Shown here piece by piece: positions 10,636 through 22,278 of a stretch of 64,000 bases of DNA. Source of the stretch: Cryptomeria japonica. Taxonomy: Eukaryota; Streptophyta; Pinopsida; Cupressales; Cupressaceae. Within the stretch, counting starts at the first letter, position 1. The number at the start of each line of letters is the position of its first letter. The DNA lies in the NCBI RefSeq assembly GCF_030272615.1, contig NC_081411.1, positions 41,965,140 to 42,029,139 on the forward strand, read 5' to 3'. Made by a program: the position numbers and the translations under genes. The notes below the pieces were generated by a model. It saw only the letters and a program-made list of their open reading frames with translations. It did not search any database and was not told the DNA's origin.

Positions 10636-12240
10636 TGTAGACACCTAAAAATGGTCAACGCTTGCGAGGTCATACTTTAACATTTGTGCATTGCCTCATT
10701 TTAGGTTTTTGCGTCGCATTAACATTTCTCCTATGTCACGCACTTGGTTTGTATCATTTGCGAACATCAAGTCATTCTTCTACATTCTTCATTCATCTCG
10801 CTTTCAAATTTGATCTTGTCGACAACACTATTCAGTCATGATTTTGATCGATCTTATCTTGTCGCATCAATGTGCGTGCTTATTTGTCATCATTTTGGAC
10901 ATCGTCAATCCTAATTAGGGTTTTTTCCTCTTTTCAATCTTATCATCAATCTTATCATTTTGGACATCGTCAATCCTAATTAGGGTTTTGTCCTCTTTTC
11001 AATCTTATCATCTGGCGATCAGTTTATCAATCTTGTCGTTTTACGATCGATTTGTCATCGATCGTTGTCTTGTTCGATTTTATCATTTTGCGATCGATTT
11101 GTCATCGATCGTGGTCATTATCTTGTCATCTTGCAATCTATTTTGTTGTCGATCCTTGTCCTCTTGTCAATTTTGTCATTTTGCGATCATTTCGCTATCG
11201 ATTGTTGTCTATCTCAATTATGTCAATTTGGATCAATTTGTCATTGTTCCTCGTCAATTGGCGCATTTCTCAATCAAATCGTTTATCGCATTGGTCATTT
11301 ATCAATTCAAAATCATGATATTAATTATCTTCAATCACGACCTAATTGTCATTTTTGCATTGCTAATTCATTTTCTAGGGTTTCATGATTCAATCATTTA
11401 ACCTTGTTTGTCATTTCCTCCTTTAGGATTAATAAATTATTTATTTATCCTAAGTCTTCTCATTACAATTAAATCTTTATTTAATTGGCTAATTATTCTT
11501 CCTCTTGTAAATTAATTAATAAATGACAAATTATTAATTAATTTACCTAATTTCTTCTAGTTCCTAATTTCCTATTTTTTTTCATCAATTTCTAATTCCT
11601 AATTTTCATCAATTTTAATTTTCTTAATTTCTAATTTCTTTTCCCTCCTATTTCATCTCCTAATTCCATGGGAATGACATTTCAATTTGTCATAAATTTT
11701 TCATAATTGACAATCAATCAATTTTGACATAGAAGTTGTCATAATTTGTCATCAATTATCAATCAACAAATTTTGCATAGAAAGTGCATAATTTGTCATA
11801 ATTTGTCGTATTGATTTGCAATTTCCATTTGAATTGGATCATGCTACTCTTGTCATCTCTCCAATTCTTCTATAAATTGGATGATCTTCATCAATCAAGG
11901 CTAATTAATAATCCTTAATCAGACTATCGAATTTATGCTTCTAGTACTCTTGATCAATAATCAATGTCCATCTTGCTTTCAATTGTGTGTGTGCACTTGT
12001 AGGTGAGATCCACAATCCAACCATTTGAAGAGGAAAGAAGAACAATGGAGCCACATGAAGAAGCGTTCAAGTCATGTCTATGGTTTGCATAATTTTTCAT
12101 TTTTGAATGCTTTATCTCATGTCTCTATTGAGTGTTGTTTAGGATTAGATCATTGCAATGAATGCATTTGTGATTGAGCTATTATGTTTATCTTGTTTTG
12201 TGATGATTTCCTATTTCCTAACGTACATTACTATATTACA
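10636..12240 (+). repeat. 3' LTR of element A
   Basis: Begins TGTAGACACCTAAAAATGG after the polypurine tract. It has AT-rich U3 sequence with repeated GCGATC/ATCGATCG-type motifs near 10990-11220, a TATA-like CTATAAATTGG near 11870, and a U5-like region. The end at ...CTATATTACA (about 12240) is a guess by analogy with the ...CATACACA end of B's LTR. Confidence 0.6.
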
Positions 12241-12682
12241 TGAAATACTCCCTGATCATCAAGAGAATAAATGCTTAAGGTATTGAGCATGGACTGGAAA
12301 TTCCTGCATTTCACCATTAGTATTCTTCAAGAATTATGCATTTTCTCCTCCTTTCTATAGATTCATGTCTGAGTTTAATTTGGTGGCCCCAGGCCCCCAA
12401 AAATGAACATCATTTCTTTCCTCTATCAAAAACCTGATTACCATCTTGCAACAATATGCACCTTCTGATTGTATGATCATCCTCTTTACTAACCATGTGA
12501 GTTGTTGAACTTGTTTTTTCCACTTTGCTACATTTTTCATAGTCGCATGCCATCATCATCCTTACATCACTATACTCATATCCTTTATCACATTTGGTTT
12601 ATGGATATGTAATCCTAAAAACATTTACCCAATATTCACTTGAAAACCCTAATATTTCACCATGTCTCATTTCCTTGAAAAA
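12241..12682. other. Non-coding stretch between A's LTR and element H ORF
   Basis: I see no gene, terminal repeat or clear polypurine tract. It is presumably the 3' part of element H, or the flank of A. Confidence 0.35.
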
Positions 12683-14134
12683 TTATTTCCAATCACTTTT
12701 ACTATCATATGTGGATTGCATCCTAACGTAACTTTCATAAAAACTCTCAATGCCAGAAATCTGAATACTCCTTTCATTGTATAACACATCTTCTGAGTAT
12801 GTAACATTCTTTGGAGGGAAAACAAAATTTAGTCTACTTGTTCTTTCTTGAAAAATATCTAGGGCTCCCAATGCAATATCCGCATTGGACTTAACACAAC
12901 CCCTATTGCAATAATTCAAACTATTTATCCCTTTGAGATTATATCCCATATTGTTCATTTTTACCACCTCCTTACTTTGAAAAGATATTTCATTTTTCTT
13001 AATTGGTAAATTAAGGCACACATAGGAATCTTTGTCACATATGATTTTATCAAAATGACAACCTGAACAAATATCACCTTCAAACATATTTTCTATTTCC
13101 CTATGCTTTGGAAATATTTTACCCTTCTCAAAAAGAGACTTTGGGTACATATCTTTTTTAACAATGTTGTGCTGAGCTATCACATCTACCTTCTCATATA
13201 TTATTTCCTTTTCTCTCATAGTCTCTGAAACATTACTTCGAGATATATCTTCTCCCATATGCTTTTCAAACAATGGACCCGAAAACACATAAATTTTAGG
13301 TATACCTTCATGGGAATTTTTCTGAGAGTCATCATCCCCTTGAATAATGTCTTCATTCGCCAAAGTTCCTTCCTGTACATAAAATTTTTCATGAAGATTA
13401 TTATCCAACACAGTAAAAATATTTGGGAAATCGGTTATTATTACATCCTCTTCAAATGTTTTATCCTCCTGGAGTCCATCACATCTTTTATTTTCAGGAG
13501 TAATGTCTTCATAAATGCTATTTGCTGAAGTTTCTTCATGTCTGTATACTGAATGTAAATCCATTTTTCCTTCACTTCCTGGATAGTCAATAATTTCATA
13601 GGAGGGACTAAAAAATGATTCACAAAAAATCATTTCCTCACATTCATGTGGAGTTTCATGATACTGAGGATTTAAAAAAATTTCAAAAGGATTTTCAAGG
13701 ACACATTTCCTATTACACTCCTCACTATGTATGTATTCCCTTGATGTATTATTTTCTTGGGAATCATCATTTTCTTCATCAAATAGACCCTGAATGCACC
13801 CTAATCCATTAGTTTGTTTATTCTGAAAAAAAATTGGATCATTCTTCTGAACATATCTTTCATATTCTTTATCAAACAAATACGAAATTTCTTCTGGACC
13901 GAGGAATGTTTCCTCTTTATTATTTATGTCTATACCTACACATATGGATTCTTCCCTACTTAAATCCATAAGTTCTTCTTTATCATCAGATTCTTCCTCT
14001 AACATGTTTTCATATAAAATCTCAAGTAAAATCCTAACGTGAGGACCATGATAAATCCCCAACTCATGCATTTTTCTTGAAAATGGGGGCTTGATGTTTG
14101 AAGGTATTTTTGTGTATATATTGAACATCCTCAT
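12683..14134 (-). CDS. Element H acidic ORF of unknown function (483 codons)
   Basis: A long minus-strand frame follows the gag-like fragment in a different frame. The protein is strongly acidic in its first third (clusters such as LEEESDDKEEL and FDEENDDSQENN). It contains several Cys/His residues but no recognisable zinc-knuckle spacing, protease, RT or integrase motif. The frame extends upstream of this ATG with one stop near 14166, so the ATG at 14134 may not be a real start. I do not recognise the family. Position suggests the C-terminal part of an element-encoded Gag-like polyprotein. An unrelated host gene fragment cannot be excluded. Confidence 0.45.
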   Translation of the reverse strand: MRMFNIYTKIPSNIKPPFSRKMHELGIYHGPHVRILLEILYENMLEEESDDKEELMDLSREESICVGIDINNKEETFLGPEEISYLFDKEYERYVQKNDPIFFQNKQTNGLGCIQGLFDEENDDSQENNTSREYIHSEECNRKCVLENPFEIFLNPQYHETPHECEEMIFCESFFSPSYEIIDYPGSEGKMDLHSVYRHEETSANSIYEDITPENKRCDGLQEDKTFEEDVIITDFPNIFTVLDNNLHEKFYVQEGTLANEDIIQGDDDSQKNSHEGIPKIYVFSGPLFEKHMGEDISRSNVSETMREKEIIYEKVDVIAQHNIVKKDMYPKSLFEKGKIFPKHREIENMFEGDICSGCHFDKIICDKDSYVCLNLPIKKNEISFQSKEVVKMNNMGYNLKGINSLNYCNRGCVKSNADIALGALDIFQERTSRLNFVFPPKNVTYSEDVLYNERSIQISGIESFYESYVRMQSTYDSKSDWK

Positions 14135-14250
14135 AAATAATTGTGTTGTAGATTCATCTTCCTATTTTTCTATGTCAAGAAATTCATTCAAAGGAGACAT
14201 AGAGACTTCTACTTCTATTATGTATTGTTGGTCCTCCTCTAGCTCATAGC

Positions 14251-14601
14251 TCATACTTCCCTCTTCACTTGCATCTTAAAACACATAAAGAAACCATGGC
14301 TCCAACTCCCTCCATGATGAGATGCTATGTGTAGGGAGTGATTCATAAGCCTCTCTTCATTGTCCTTCAAAGTCCTGACAAATAATTTCATCACATAATC
14401 TTCTGCATAAACCTCATAATCCTTTACAAATTTATAAAATACATCCAAATGATAAATTGCTGATTCATCATATTCCCCATGGAATTTTGGTACAAGTTGT
14501 GAAAGCTTAGGGAACAACTTGTTTGGAATACATTGAAAGCCACTGAGATCCAATGGCCTAATGCCATTTGGAATAAAAGGCTTTCTTTGAAACATTTTCA
14601 A
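14251..14601 (-). pseudogene. gag: Element H gag-like capsid fragment
   Basis: 116 codons. The segment KLSQLVPKFHGEYDES, followed by HLDVFYKFVKDYEV, then EDYVMKLFVRTLKDNEER, has the pattern of the Retrotrans_gag capsid domain: substrate-like F-G, an H-(I/L)-x-x-F helix, then (V/M)-x-L-F-x-x-(S/T)-L. The usual W-F-x-x-L segment after it is not seen, and the frame stops. Downstream sequence continues in another frame, so a frameshift separates this from the acidic ORF. Upstream (to the right) lie primer-binding-site-like motifs, consistent with a gag start near a leader. Confidence 0.5.
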
Positions 14602-14629
14602 AAAGGAAATTTTTTATCTCCCTCTAGGT

Positions 14630-14926
14630 CTCTTCCCCTAGTAGAGTCACAAATTGAAATAAAACTTCTTATTAGGTAGAGTCACCACCTCCTAAGAGAA
14701 ATAATATTTTAATTTACTTTCCAGGCTTTTTCCTCCAGCAGAATCTGAAGCAAGCTCACGAGAAATTTTGAATACTTTTTGTACAACTCCCCAATAGAGT
14801 CACCAATCTATTGTGTGACTCGGATGAGGAAAACAAAACTTATCAAATCTTCAATGAAAAAACACCAAAGCTTCTAGGTGAATATCAAACTATGTATGAC
14901 AACTCCCCAGCAGAGTCACCAATCTG
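14630..14926 (-). promoter_or_regulatory. Repeated primer-binding-site-like motifs in H leader
   Basis: On the minus strand TGGTGACTCTGCTGGGG (14908-14925 region) resembles the primer-binding sites of Tat/Ogre-type elements. Weaker copies lie near 14640, 14680 and 14792. The copy near 14910 adjoins the TGTTGGTTCC edge of the putative LTR. Tandem duplication of the LTR-leader junction is one explanation. Confidence 0.45.
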
Positions 14927-16290
14927 TTGGTTCCCAAAACCACAGATTGGAAAACCAAAAGACTTGCCAAATCCTCAAGTATTTCAATCAACCTTGGCCA
15001 ATGAACAGGGATGGTCAAAGACCAAATCCCTCTGCACTTTAGGCTCCACTGAACCTAGGTGGGTATGCCTCTTCCTCTCAAGCACAAAAGAGGCTATTTA
15101 TAGTGGATTTAAACCTTTTAGCAAGTTTACACAATTGGCAAATTATTGTTCTGCAAGTATGCTTTATTATGTGCTTTAAATGAATGCTTTGAAAAGAAAT
15201 GATTGTGAATGTATATTGAAAATGAGATTTCTTTCAAGACTTAAATGAAATCTACATATATCAATTCATATAGGATTTGGGAAGAACATTTCTCTATCAA
15301 GGACCTTGAATGCATACAAATCAAAACCTTAAAAGACTAATAACAGACCAGCGCCTCTATCTAGGGATATATATGACACTTTGTGGACAAAATATCTTAT
15401 CAACTCAAGAGACAATTTCTCATCAACTATGAAGGTTCAGTATGCATTACACAAACAATAAGAACTCAATCTTTCACTTAATGCAACAACATCTGATTCA
15501 CATCATAGAAAATATATAAACAAATTTATCGAGAGGACAAAGATAATCATCAACACAAAAGTGTACACAATATTTGGAAAAAGAAACAGCGAACCTTGTA
15601 TATTAATCTTCAGGAAATAATTGCATACATAAGCTGTAGTTGCAGATAATCCATTACAAATTGCTTGCACAAAATGATACTTCTTCTTTCTATAGACTTT
15701 TCTAATACAAAATGATATTCAATCCTTATAGTAGTATCTTCTTCTTATGACTCTCCCCCTCCCTTTTACATATAAGAATGACTCCCTATAAGTATGTGAA
15801 TCAAAAGGCATATATGAAAGGACATGCCCTTTCATACACAGAAGAGAGTTACAAATAGTATCCCTCCAAAGGACACACCCTTTGGTTTAATAAATAATTA
15901 CAAATGAGAATCCTTAAAAATACTAAATGACACTCCAATCATGTGTGCTTTATTCTCCGCCTTGATAAAATTCCTCAGCAAGTATTCATTATCTTCTCAT
16001 TATTTTTTGCACACAAGATAAGCCAATCAAATTCCTTGATTTGAAAATAAAACGTATTCCACTTTAGATTTTGGTTTGAAAATACTTGTTTAAAATAATT
16101 CATTAAAACCAAAGTATTTCCCTTTAAAAATATTTTGCAAACATGGCATCTGTTCATATAAAATAATACCTTACCCTAAAATATATATTCAAGGCACTTT
16201 ATTTACGATAAATACACATAAAATTTATCTTTAATGCAGTTTCAAATAATAGATAAGGTAGTGTGATACGATAAGAAATACTTCCCTTTT
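14925..16290 (-). repeat. Putative 5' LTR of element H
   Basis: Left edge TGTTGG next to the primer-binding-site-like motif. A TATA-like box on the minus strand (CTATAAATAG) lies near 15100, followed to the right by AT-rich non-coding sequence. No partner LTR is seen in the window, so the right end is arbitrary. Confidence 0.4.
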
Positions 16291-17739
16291 ATTATTCTTT
16301 CAGCCAAACTTCCTCCCTCGACGAGCTATTCTCATGTCCTATTGATTTTGTAGTTTCATTGATACCTTTTATTTTTGATGGGACCGCTTCTGATTTCTTT
16401 GATGAACTTTATGTTGATGAAATTGCTGCTTTCGGTGAGTCCTTTTAGAGATCCATCACAGCCTAGGTTTGTTTGATAAGTCATTCCTTGATGACATGCC
16501 ACCTGACTGCCACTTCAGCTGCTAACTCATCTTGACCGGACCCACTACATGTCACCTCTAGATTGGCTCAGGGGTCTTTGTCTTGCGACCTTAGCACAAC
16601 CTCACTAACCACCAAAATAAAGCTCTCCCTTGTCACCTAGCCACAATAGATATTCATCGTGCATCTCTGCATAGTGGATCAACGATATCCATTAGATCTT
16701 TTCCAACCTGCTCACACATTATCTCATCCGAACTACTTCCTTAGTGGGCCCCACCACTTGGTCGCCATGTCGTGGCGAATAAACATCGCACATCTTCGGA
16801 TCGCGGTATAGTGACCATTGTCGGATCAACTTGGCCGACCATCCAATCTTCCTTATTTGCTCGACCTTTAACCTTGCTTGAGCGGTTCTCTTTTCTCTTT
16901 ATCCATCCATGTCGCATGTCACTCTTTGGTTCGCCTACGGATCCACCTACCCACCACTTGGACCTCAGTTCTTCTTCTGCGCTCCACCACATGGCATATC
17001 CTGATTTGCTTGTAAATCCACTAGGATGATGCCTCATCTGCCACCTTGACAGTCGCTATGTCACGGGGGATATAGGTCGTGCAACTTCCTATCATGGTTT
17101 AGCAACCACCATTGGATCAATCTCAAACTTGCATGCTCGTTAACCTCCCCTTTTGCGCACGTTCTTTTTCACTCAGTCACGGGGATAAACCAGCATGAAT
17201 CTCCATCTTGCGGTATAGTGACAACTGTTAGATCTTCTATGATCATCGTCCGATTTGCCCAAATTGTTTGATCTTTAATTTGTCCTTCTTCTATAAAATT
17301 TGGGTGCTTTGAGATGCATGTGCACATGAGGGGCCCACTAGCGCTAAGCTAGCACTTGCCAAAAGCCTTCCAGCTCTTGACACTAAGTATGCATGCGGCC
17401 TTATATTTAAATATATAAAACTTCCTCTACATAGCCAATGTGAGATAAATTGTTTTATGCCTCCCCTGCTATTGCATGTGTTCTACGCCTGAGCCTTTGC
17501 TTGAGAACTTCTGAGCCTAGTCTGTAGCCACACGACCCCTGGCAACTGCGTTTGGTTGGAAGTTTCTAATGTCTGGTCTACTGCTCCATTTGCGCAGGCT
17601 CGGAGGACTGACAATGCCATTCATGAGGCATTTGATCTTTTGGACAACTCTATTTTCTTTAGTTATGCTCCTGCATATAAGACACCACCAGTAAATGCTC
17701 ATATGATAGGAAAAAGGGCATCCATATATAACACAAAAT
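16291..17739. repeat. Diverged non-coding repeats with GCGGTATAGTGAC units
   Basis: No supported gene. Three or four imperfect units of about 250-400 bp share phrases such as GTCACGGGG, CGGTATAGTGACNA and GATCNNCTT, near 16790, 17055-17100 and 17175-17225. TATA-like strings occur at 17292 and 17402 on the + strand. The open frame at 17556-17813 overlaps copia coding sequence in another frame and is not supported. Confidence 0.4.
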
Positions 17740-19372
17740 ATTTTGTAAAAATATGTGCTAACAGGGGATACGAACAATGGACTGATGACAAGAAGAAGAC
17801 TAACAACTTATGAGGTATGTTTAATTTTATAAATTGAACCGGTATCAATAATTGAGGCATGTAAAGATGATTATTGGTTGAAAGCTATGGAAGAAGAATT
17901 AGATCAGATTGAGAAAAATAACACATGGACTTTGGTTCCCCGACCTAAAAATAAGAATGTTATTGGAACTAAATGGGTTTTTAGGAATAAATTGAATGAG
18001 GATGTTCAAGTTATAAGAAATAAGGCTAGATTGGTTTGTAAAGGATATTGTTAAAAGGAAGGAATTGATTATGGAGAAACTTTTGCACCTGTAGCTAGGA
18101 TTGAAGTTGTAAGATTATTTCTTGGCTATGTTGCTCATAAGAACTACAAGGTTTATCAAATGGATGTTAAGTGTACATTTTTGAATGGGGATCTTGATGA
18201 GGAAGTTTATATTGAGCAACCTGATGGTTTTTCATTATCAAATGATACAAATATGGTTTGTAGGTTAAGGAAAACTTTATATGGGTTGAAACAAGCACCT
18301 AAAGCTTGGTATGCAAGGTTGGATAAATATCTTTTGAAGATTGGTTTTATTAAGGGTAATGCTAATAGTAATTTATATTATAAGATCAATGATGATGATA
18401 TATTTATTATTGAAGTATTTGTTGGTGACATTATTTTTGGAGGTGAAGATTTAAGTTGTGTAAGGAATTTTCTAATAATTTGGAGAAAGAATTTGAAATG
18501 TCTATGATTGGGGAAATGTATTTTTTTTTAGGTTTGAAGATTACTCAAACTGATAAAGGTATTTTCATCTATCAAAATAAGTATGCTAAGGAATTGTTCA
18601 AGAAATTTGGTATGGGAGATTCTAAACCGGTAAGTACCCCTATGATTACAAGTGAGAAATTGACAAGGAAAGATGTTTCTACATTGGTAAATCCTACAAG
18701 ATACAAATCTATGATTGGAGGTCTTATTTATTTAACTCAGACTAGTCCTAACATAATGAAAGTTGTTTGTATTGTATCAAGATTTTAGAGTGATCCTAGA
18801 GAAAATCATGAGAGTACTGTGAAAAGGATTTTTAGATACTTGCAAGGTACATCAGAATATGGTTTGTGGTATTCTAAGGATGACAAATTTAATTTATGTG
18901 CATATACAGATATTGATTGGGATGGATATGTTGATGACCAGAAAAGCACTTCTGGTGGAGCTTTTTTTCTTGGAAAGAAGTTGGTTTCATGGATCAATAA
19001 GAAACAATCATGTACTTATTTATCTACTATTGAAGCTGAGTATGTTGTTGATACTACCAACTATACACAAGTTTTATGGATGAAGCAAATGTTGAAGGAT
19101 ATAAAGTTGGATTGTGATGGACTGATAGTTATTCACTATGATAACTTTACCACTATTGATATATCAAATAATCCAATATTTCATTCTAAGACAAAACACA
19201 TTCTATAAAGTATAACTTTTTCAAGGAAAAGGTGAAAGAAAATGAAGTTAGACTGGTTTATGTGAACACTAAAGAATAGATTGCAGATATTTTCACTAAA
19301 CCTTTGCCTAAAGAATCATTTGAGTACTTCAAAAATAGATTGAGAGTTTCTGCCCTTCCGACAGAGAATTGA
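17740..19372 (+). pseudogene. pol: Copia reverse transcriptase-RNase H (element F), inactive
   Basis: Encodes the end of a Ty1/copia polyprotein. RT landmarks: [62 protein letters not shown]. The catalytic box reads FVGD where active copia RT has (Y/F)VDD, so a catalytic Asp is lost. RNase H landmarks: CAYTDIDWDGYVDD, STSGGAFFLG, STIEAEYV, HSKTKHI, and the terminal IADIFTKPLPKE. Breaks: stops near 17833, 18052, 18786, 19206 and 19276, and a frameshift near 18450. Homology to G starts upstream of 17783, so I place the coding edge near 17740. Gag, protease and integrase are absent. Confidence 0.85.
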
Positions 19373-19772
19373 TTGCTATGGTTTGGCATCAGTTCGATAC
19401 GCATTATCAAAGATCTTTTTCATACTGACACCGATGTGGGATGCTACTGCTCAGGGGGAGTAGTTAGCTTTGTGATTCAGTAGTTTATATTTTTGCTTTG
19501 ATATGTTTGTCAGATTTCTGGCATTGATGTCAAAGGGGGAGAGATATTGATGTGAAAAAGAAAAAGAAAGAAGGGAGAGATATATGTATAATTCAAAGCT
19601 TTACAGAGATATCATTCACAGGGTGAGTTTGGTCTTTGTTTCATAACTTCAGTGCTACATCTGTTTGTGAGAGATTGTTGGTTGTCTTCCATTGGGGGAG
19701 ACTTGTTTGGCATTTCTTGGTACTTAGATGTTTTTCACATCTAGTGTTGCCATCAATGCCAAAGGGGGAGAT
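19373..19772 (+). other. Element F 3' untranslated region with polypurine tract
   Basis: Non-coding. The stretch CAAAGGGGGAGA recurs (near 19528 and 19760-19771), as does TCAGGGGGAG near 19452. The last copy directly precedes TGTTGG and is the polypurine tract. Confidence 0.65.
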
Positions 19773-20128
19773 TGTTGGCCATTTGGTGGAATTTATTACG
19801 TGTTCCATTGATGTTTTGTCATTGTTTCCAACACTAGTTGTTTGGATGCTTTACCGACAACCTTCTAGTCCCGATAGGTAGAGTGGTTTCTGGTTGACTG
19901 GATCCAGCATGATCCGGTATAACTTGGTTATGGAATTGGCTTATTCATGATACTCATGTTCATATTGAGTCAGATGGTTTTGGTATGGTGATCAAATGCT
20001 ATCCTGTTTTCTTGGAAGCTTGGCTTGTGGTTCCGAGAAGGGTTTCATGAGCAGAGCTTTTGCTGAAGATCTTTGTTGAATTGCATAAGCATTGTTGTTG
20101 CAGCTTTCAATATGGTTTCAGTCGGGCC
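19773..20128 (+). repeat. Partial 3' LTR of element F
   Basis: Starts TGTTGGCCATTTGG after the polypurine tract, resembling the TGTTGGTATTTTGG start of G's LTR read on the minus strand. It is cut short at about 20128, where the LTR of C seems to begin. Confidence 0.55.
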
Positions 20129-20405
20129 TGTGAAGTGTGATACCTACAGCTGCAACACAAAACACTCAATAGATCATTACAAGAATGGTTAGCAAATTTA
20201 AAATAAAGAAAGGTAAAACCATGGCAAAGCGATCTATCGCCTCCTAAGAGATGCGAGTGTGGATTTGCTCTCAAATTTGGATAAGCAGATTCCAGTAACT
20301 TGACTACACCTAGATGGAGGATTTGAAATGATAATAATGCAATTAAGATATAAAAGAGAATGATTAAGCTACATGATTCAACAATTATGCTAGAAATGAA
20401 GAAGT

Positions 20406-20722
20406 TGAGGAAATACAACTTCAGAGATCCCAAGAACACCTACATGCAAATACCTGTCACAAGAGAAGAAAGGAGGCACATAAAGCAAAAAAGCATAAAT
20501 GGTCTAAAGAAGAAAATTATCATTCTAAAAGGGAATCAATTTAATGAACAAGTACAATACAATCTTTATAAAAGGATAATAGAAACCCTAAAGAAACCTT
20601 AAAGGGAATAATTATTAAATACCTACAATATTTATTAAATGTCTAATATTAGCTTAAGCGTAGAGTTTAATAGACTAATAATTAAATAAATAATTATTAG
20701 CTAATACAAGATAACTCTAACA
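20406..20722 (-). repeat. Element E left repeat (3' LTR)
   Basis: From TGAGGAAATACAACTTC to GATAACTCTAACA. Matches 21940-22278 closely, with an indel of about 22 bp near 20607. Confidence 0.65.
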
Positions 20723-21939
20723 CCCCCCCTTAAGATGAACTTAGGGAGTAGCTAAAAAACTAAATGCATGAAGCAAAAAATGCAACTACATGATGAAGGC
20801 AAATTTGGGTCCTGGCAACAAGGCCTAATGAGGTACCCATTCACAACCAAATCTCTATGAAATGGAGAAATGGAGAAAACCACGTGGGAAAAAAACTCTA
20901 CTCCAAAAAGAGATGGAAAAGCAAGAAGAACACCACTGAAGCAAGAAATAGGTGCAAACACTGTCGAAGAGTAACTGTTGATCTAAAGAACCTCCACTGA
21001 AATAGAACATGACCAGGTAGAGAAGACTCTAATCTACATGAGTACCCTCAAAAGACACTACTTGAATTAGATGGCAAACAAAGGCAAACAATTGAACTCA
21101 AAGATACAGATGGCATGAGACACCAAAGCCTAAAGAGTTGATCAATCGAACCAAGAAAGCATTAGAACCAACAGGACAAACCTCCCCATCATGCTAAAAA
21201 GGGAGAGAGATAGGTACATTGAAAAGAATGACCAACAAGAACTGCATGATGAAGAACCAAGAACATCGAAGGTGCAGAGAAAATACATAGTGTCATGGAA
21301 GGAACACTCACTTGACACACATCATTAGGCAAATGTCATAGAAGGAGCACTCACTGGACAAAGGTAGATGGCAAACAAAAAGCAAACATCAACTCCCTCA
21401 TGGAACTTTATAAGTAGTGCATGTATAATAAGGCACAAGATGTGCAAGATCCCAAGTAAACAATGCATGATGACACTTTATCTCAGTGCGTTTGCATAAA
21501 TACAATGCTATAATGATAATAAGACTGGAAAAAAGAACTTCTAGATTTGACAACAAAAAACACCATGAAAAAAGAAAAATCAGAAGATAAAACCTCCAAA
21601 TCTGAAGAGAGCTCGAAAAGAGCTTTCCAATGATATAAAGTTTTTGAAAAAATGCCTCCGTATGACCAAGTTACGGCCAAAATAAAAAAAAACCTCTTTT
21701 AGGGCATTAAAAAGGGTACTTTTTTTTTTTGATGAAAAATTTCTGATGCATTTGCAGGTATAGCCGTACGGATCTATATGCCTCGTAAAGCATGCCAATG
21801 AAAAAATCATGGCCTAGATTCTCTTGTCATCGAAATAGGTTGAATTATATATCAAAATGACTGGAAATGCCCTTCGGAAGCCAACGGTGAGGTCTGTTTG
21901 GACCCAAACTACTCTTAACAAAAATTTAGTGATTTTTTT

Positions 21940-22278
21940 TGAGGAAATACAACTTCAGAGATCTGAAGAACACCTGCATACAAATACTTGTCACAAGAGA
22001 AGAATGGAGGCACATAAAGCAAAAAAGCATAAATGGTCTGAAGAAGAAAATCATCATTCAGAAAGGGAATCACTTTAATGAACAAGTACAATACAATCCT
22101 TATAAAAGGATAATAGAAACCCTAAAGAAAACCTAAAGGGATAATGTGTATTTAATAATTAGAATAATTATTAAATACCTACAATATTTATTAAATGTCT
22201 AAGTTTAGCTCAAGCATAGAGTTTAATAGACTAATAATTAAATAAATAATTATCAGCTAATACAAGATAACTCTAACA
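21940..22278 (-). repeat. Element E right repeat (5' LTR)
   Basis: Second copy of the repeat, ending GATAACTCTAACA at 22278. It continues directly into the remaining LTR of C. Confidence 0.65.

Larger units (their letters stand above)
1..12240 (+). mobile_element. Element A: Tat-type Ty3/gypsy LTR retrotransposon, 5' LTR outside window
   Basis: Order seen on the + strand: leader, gag N-terminus, Pro/Ser-rich ORF, long 3' non-coding region, antisense PMD ORF, polypurine tract, 3' LTR. The polypurine tract (CAAAGAGGGGCAAAA) and LTR start (TGTAGACACCTAAAA) are shared with elements B and C. The gag resembles the gag N-termini of B and C. An extra antisense ORF between pol and the 3' LTR is a known trait of Tat-lineage elements. 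No reverse transcriptase, RNase H or integrase core is present, so A is deleted or non-autonomous. The right end is an estimate, because the 5' flank needed to find a target duplication is not in the window. Confidence 0.75.
12241..16290 (-). mobile_element. Element H: minus-strand gag-carrying LTR element, partial
   Basis: Reading right to left: an LTR-like stretch, a primer-binding-site-like motif, a gag-like fragment and a long acidic ORF. No RT, RNase H or integrase is seen. It may be non-autonomous, or truncated where element A abuts it. Both outer limits are approximate. Confidence 0.5.
17740..20128 (+). mobile_element. Element F: 5'-truncated Ty1/copia element
   Basis: Only the RT-RNase H half of pol, a 3' non-coding segment, the polypurine tract and the start of the 3' LTR remain. 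The protein is close to element G. The right end appears cut by the 3' LTR of element C. Confidence 0.75.
20406..22278 (-). mobile_element. Element E: small non-autonomous LTR element in C's LTR
   Basis: Direct repeats of 317 and 339 bp flank a 1.2 kb interior with no recognisable protein. Next to the left repeat the minus strand reads TTAAGGGGGGG then TGTTAGAG, a copia-like polypurine tract and LTR start. No clear primer-binding site is seen. Flanks read AGAAG and AGAAA, only an imperfect target duplication. Confidence 0.6.

Noticed and set aside
17556-17813. Open frame of 85 codons as a separate gene
   Set aside because: Its end overlaps copia coding sequence of element F in another frame (homology to G from about 17783), and it has no family features.
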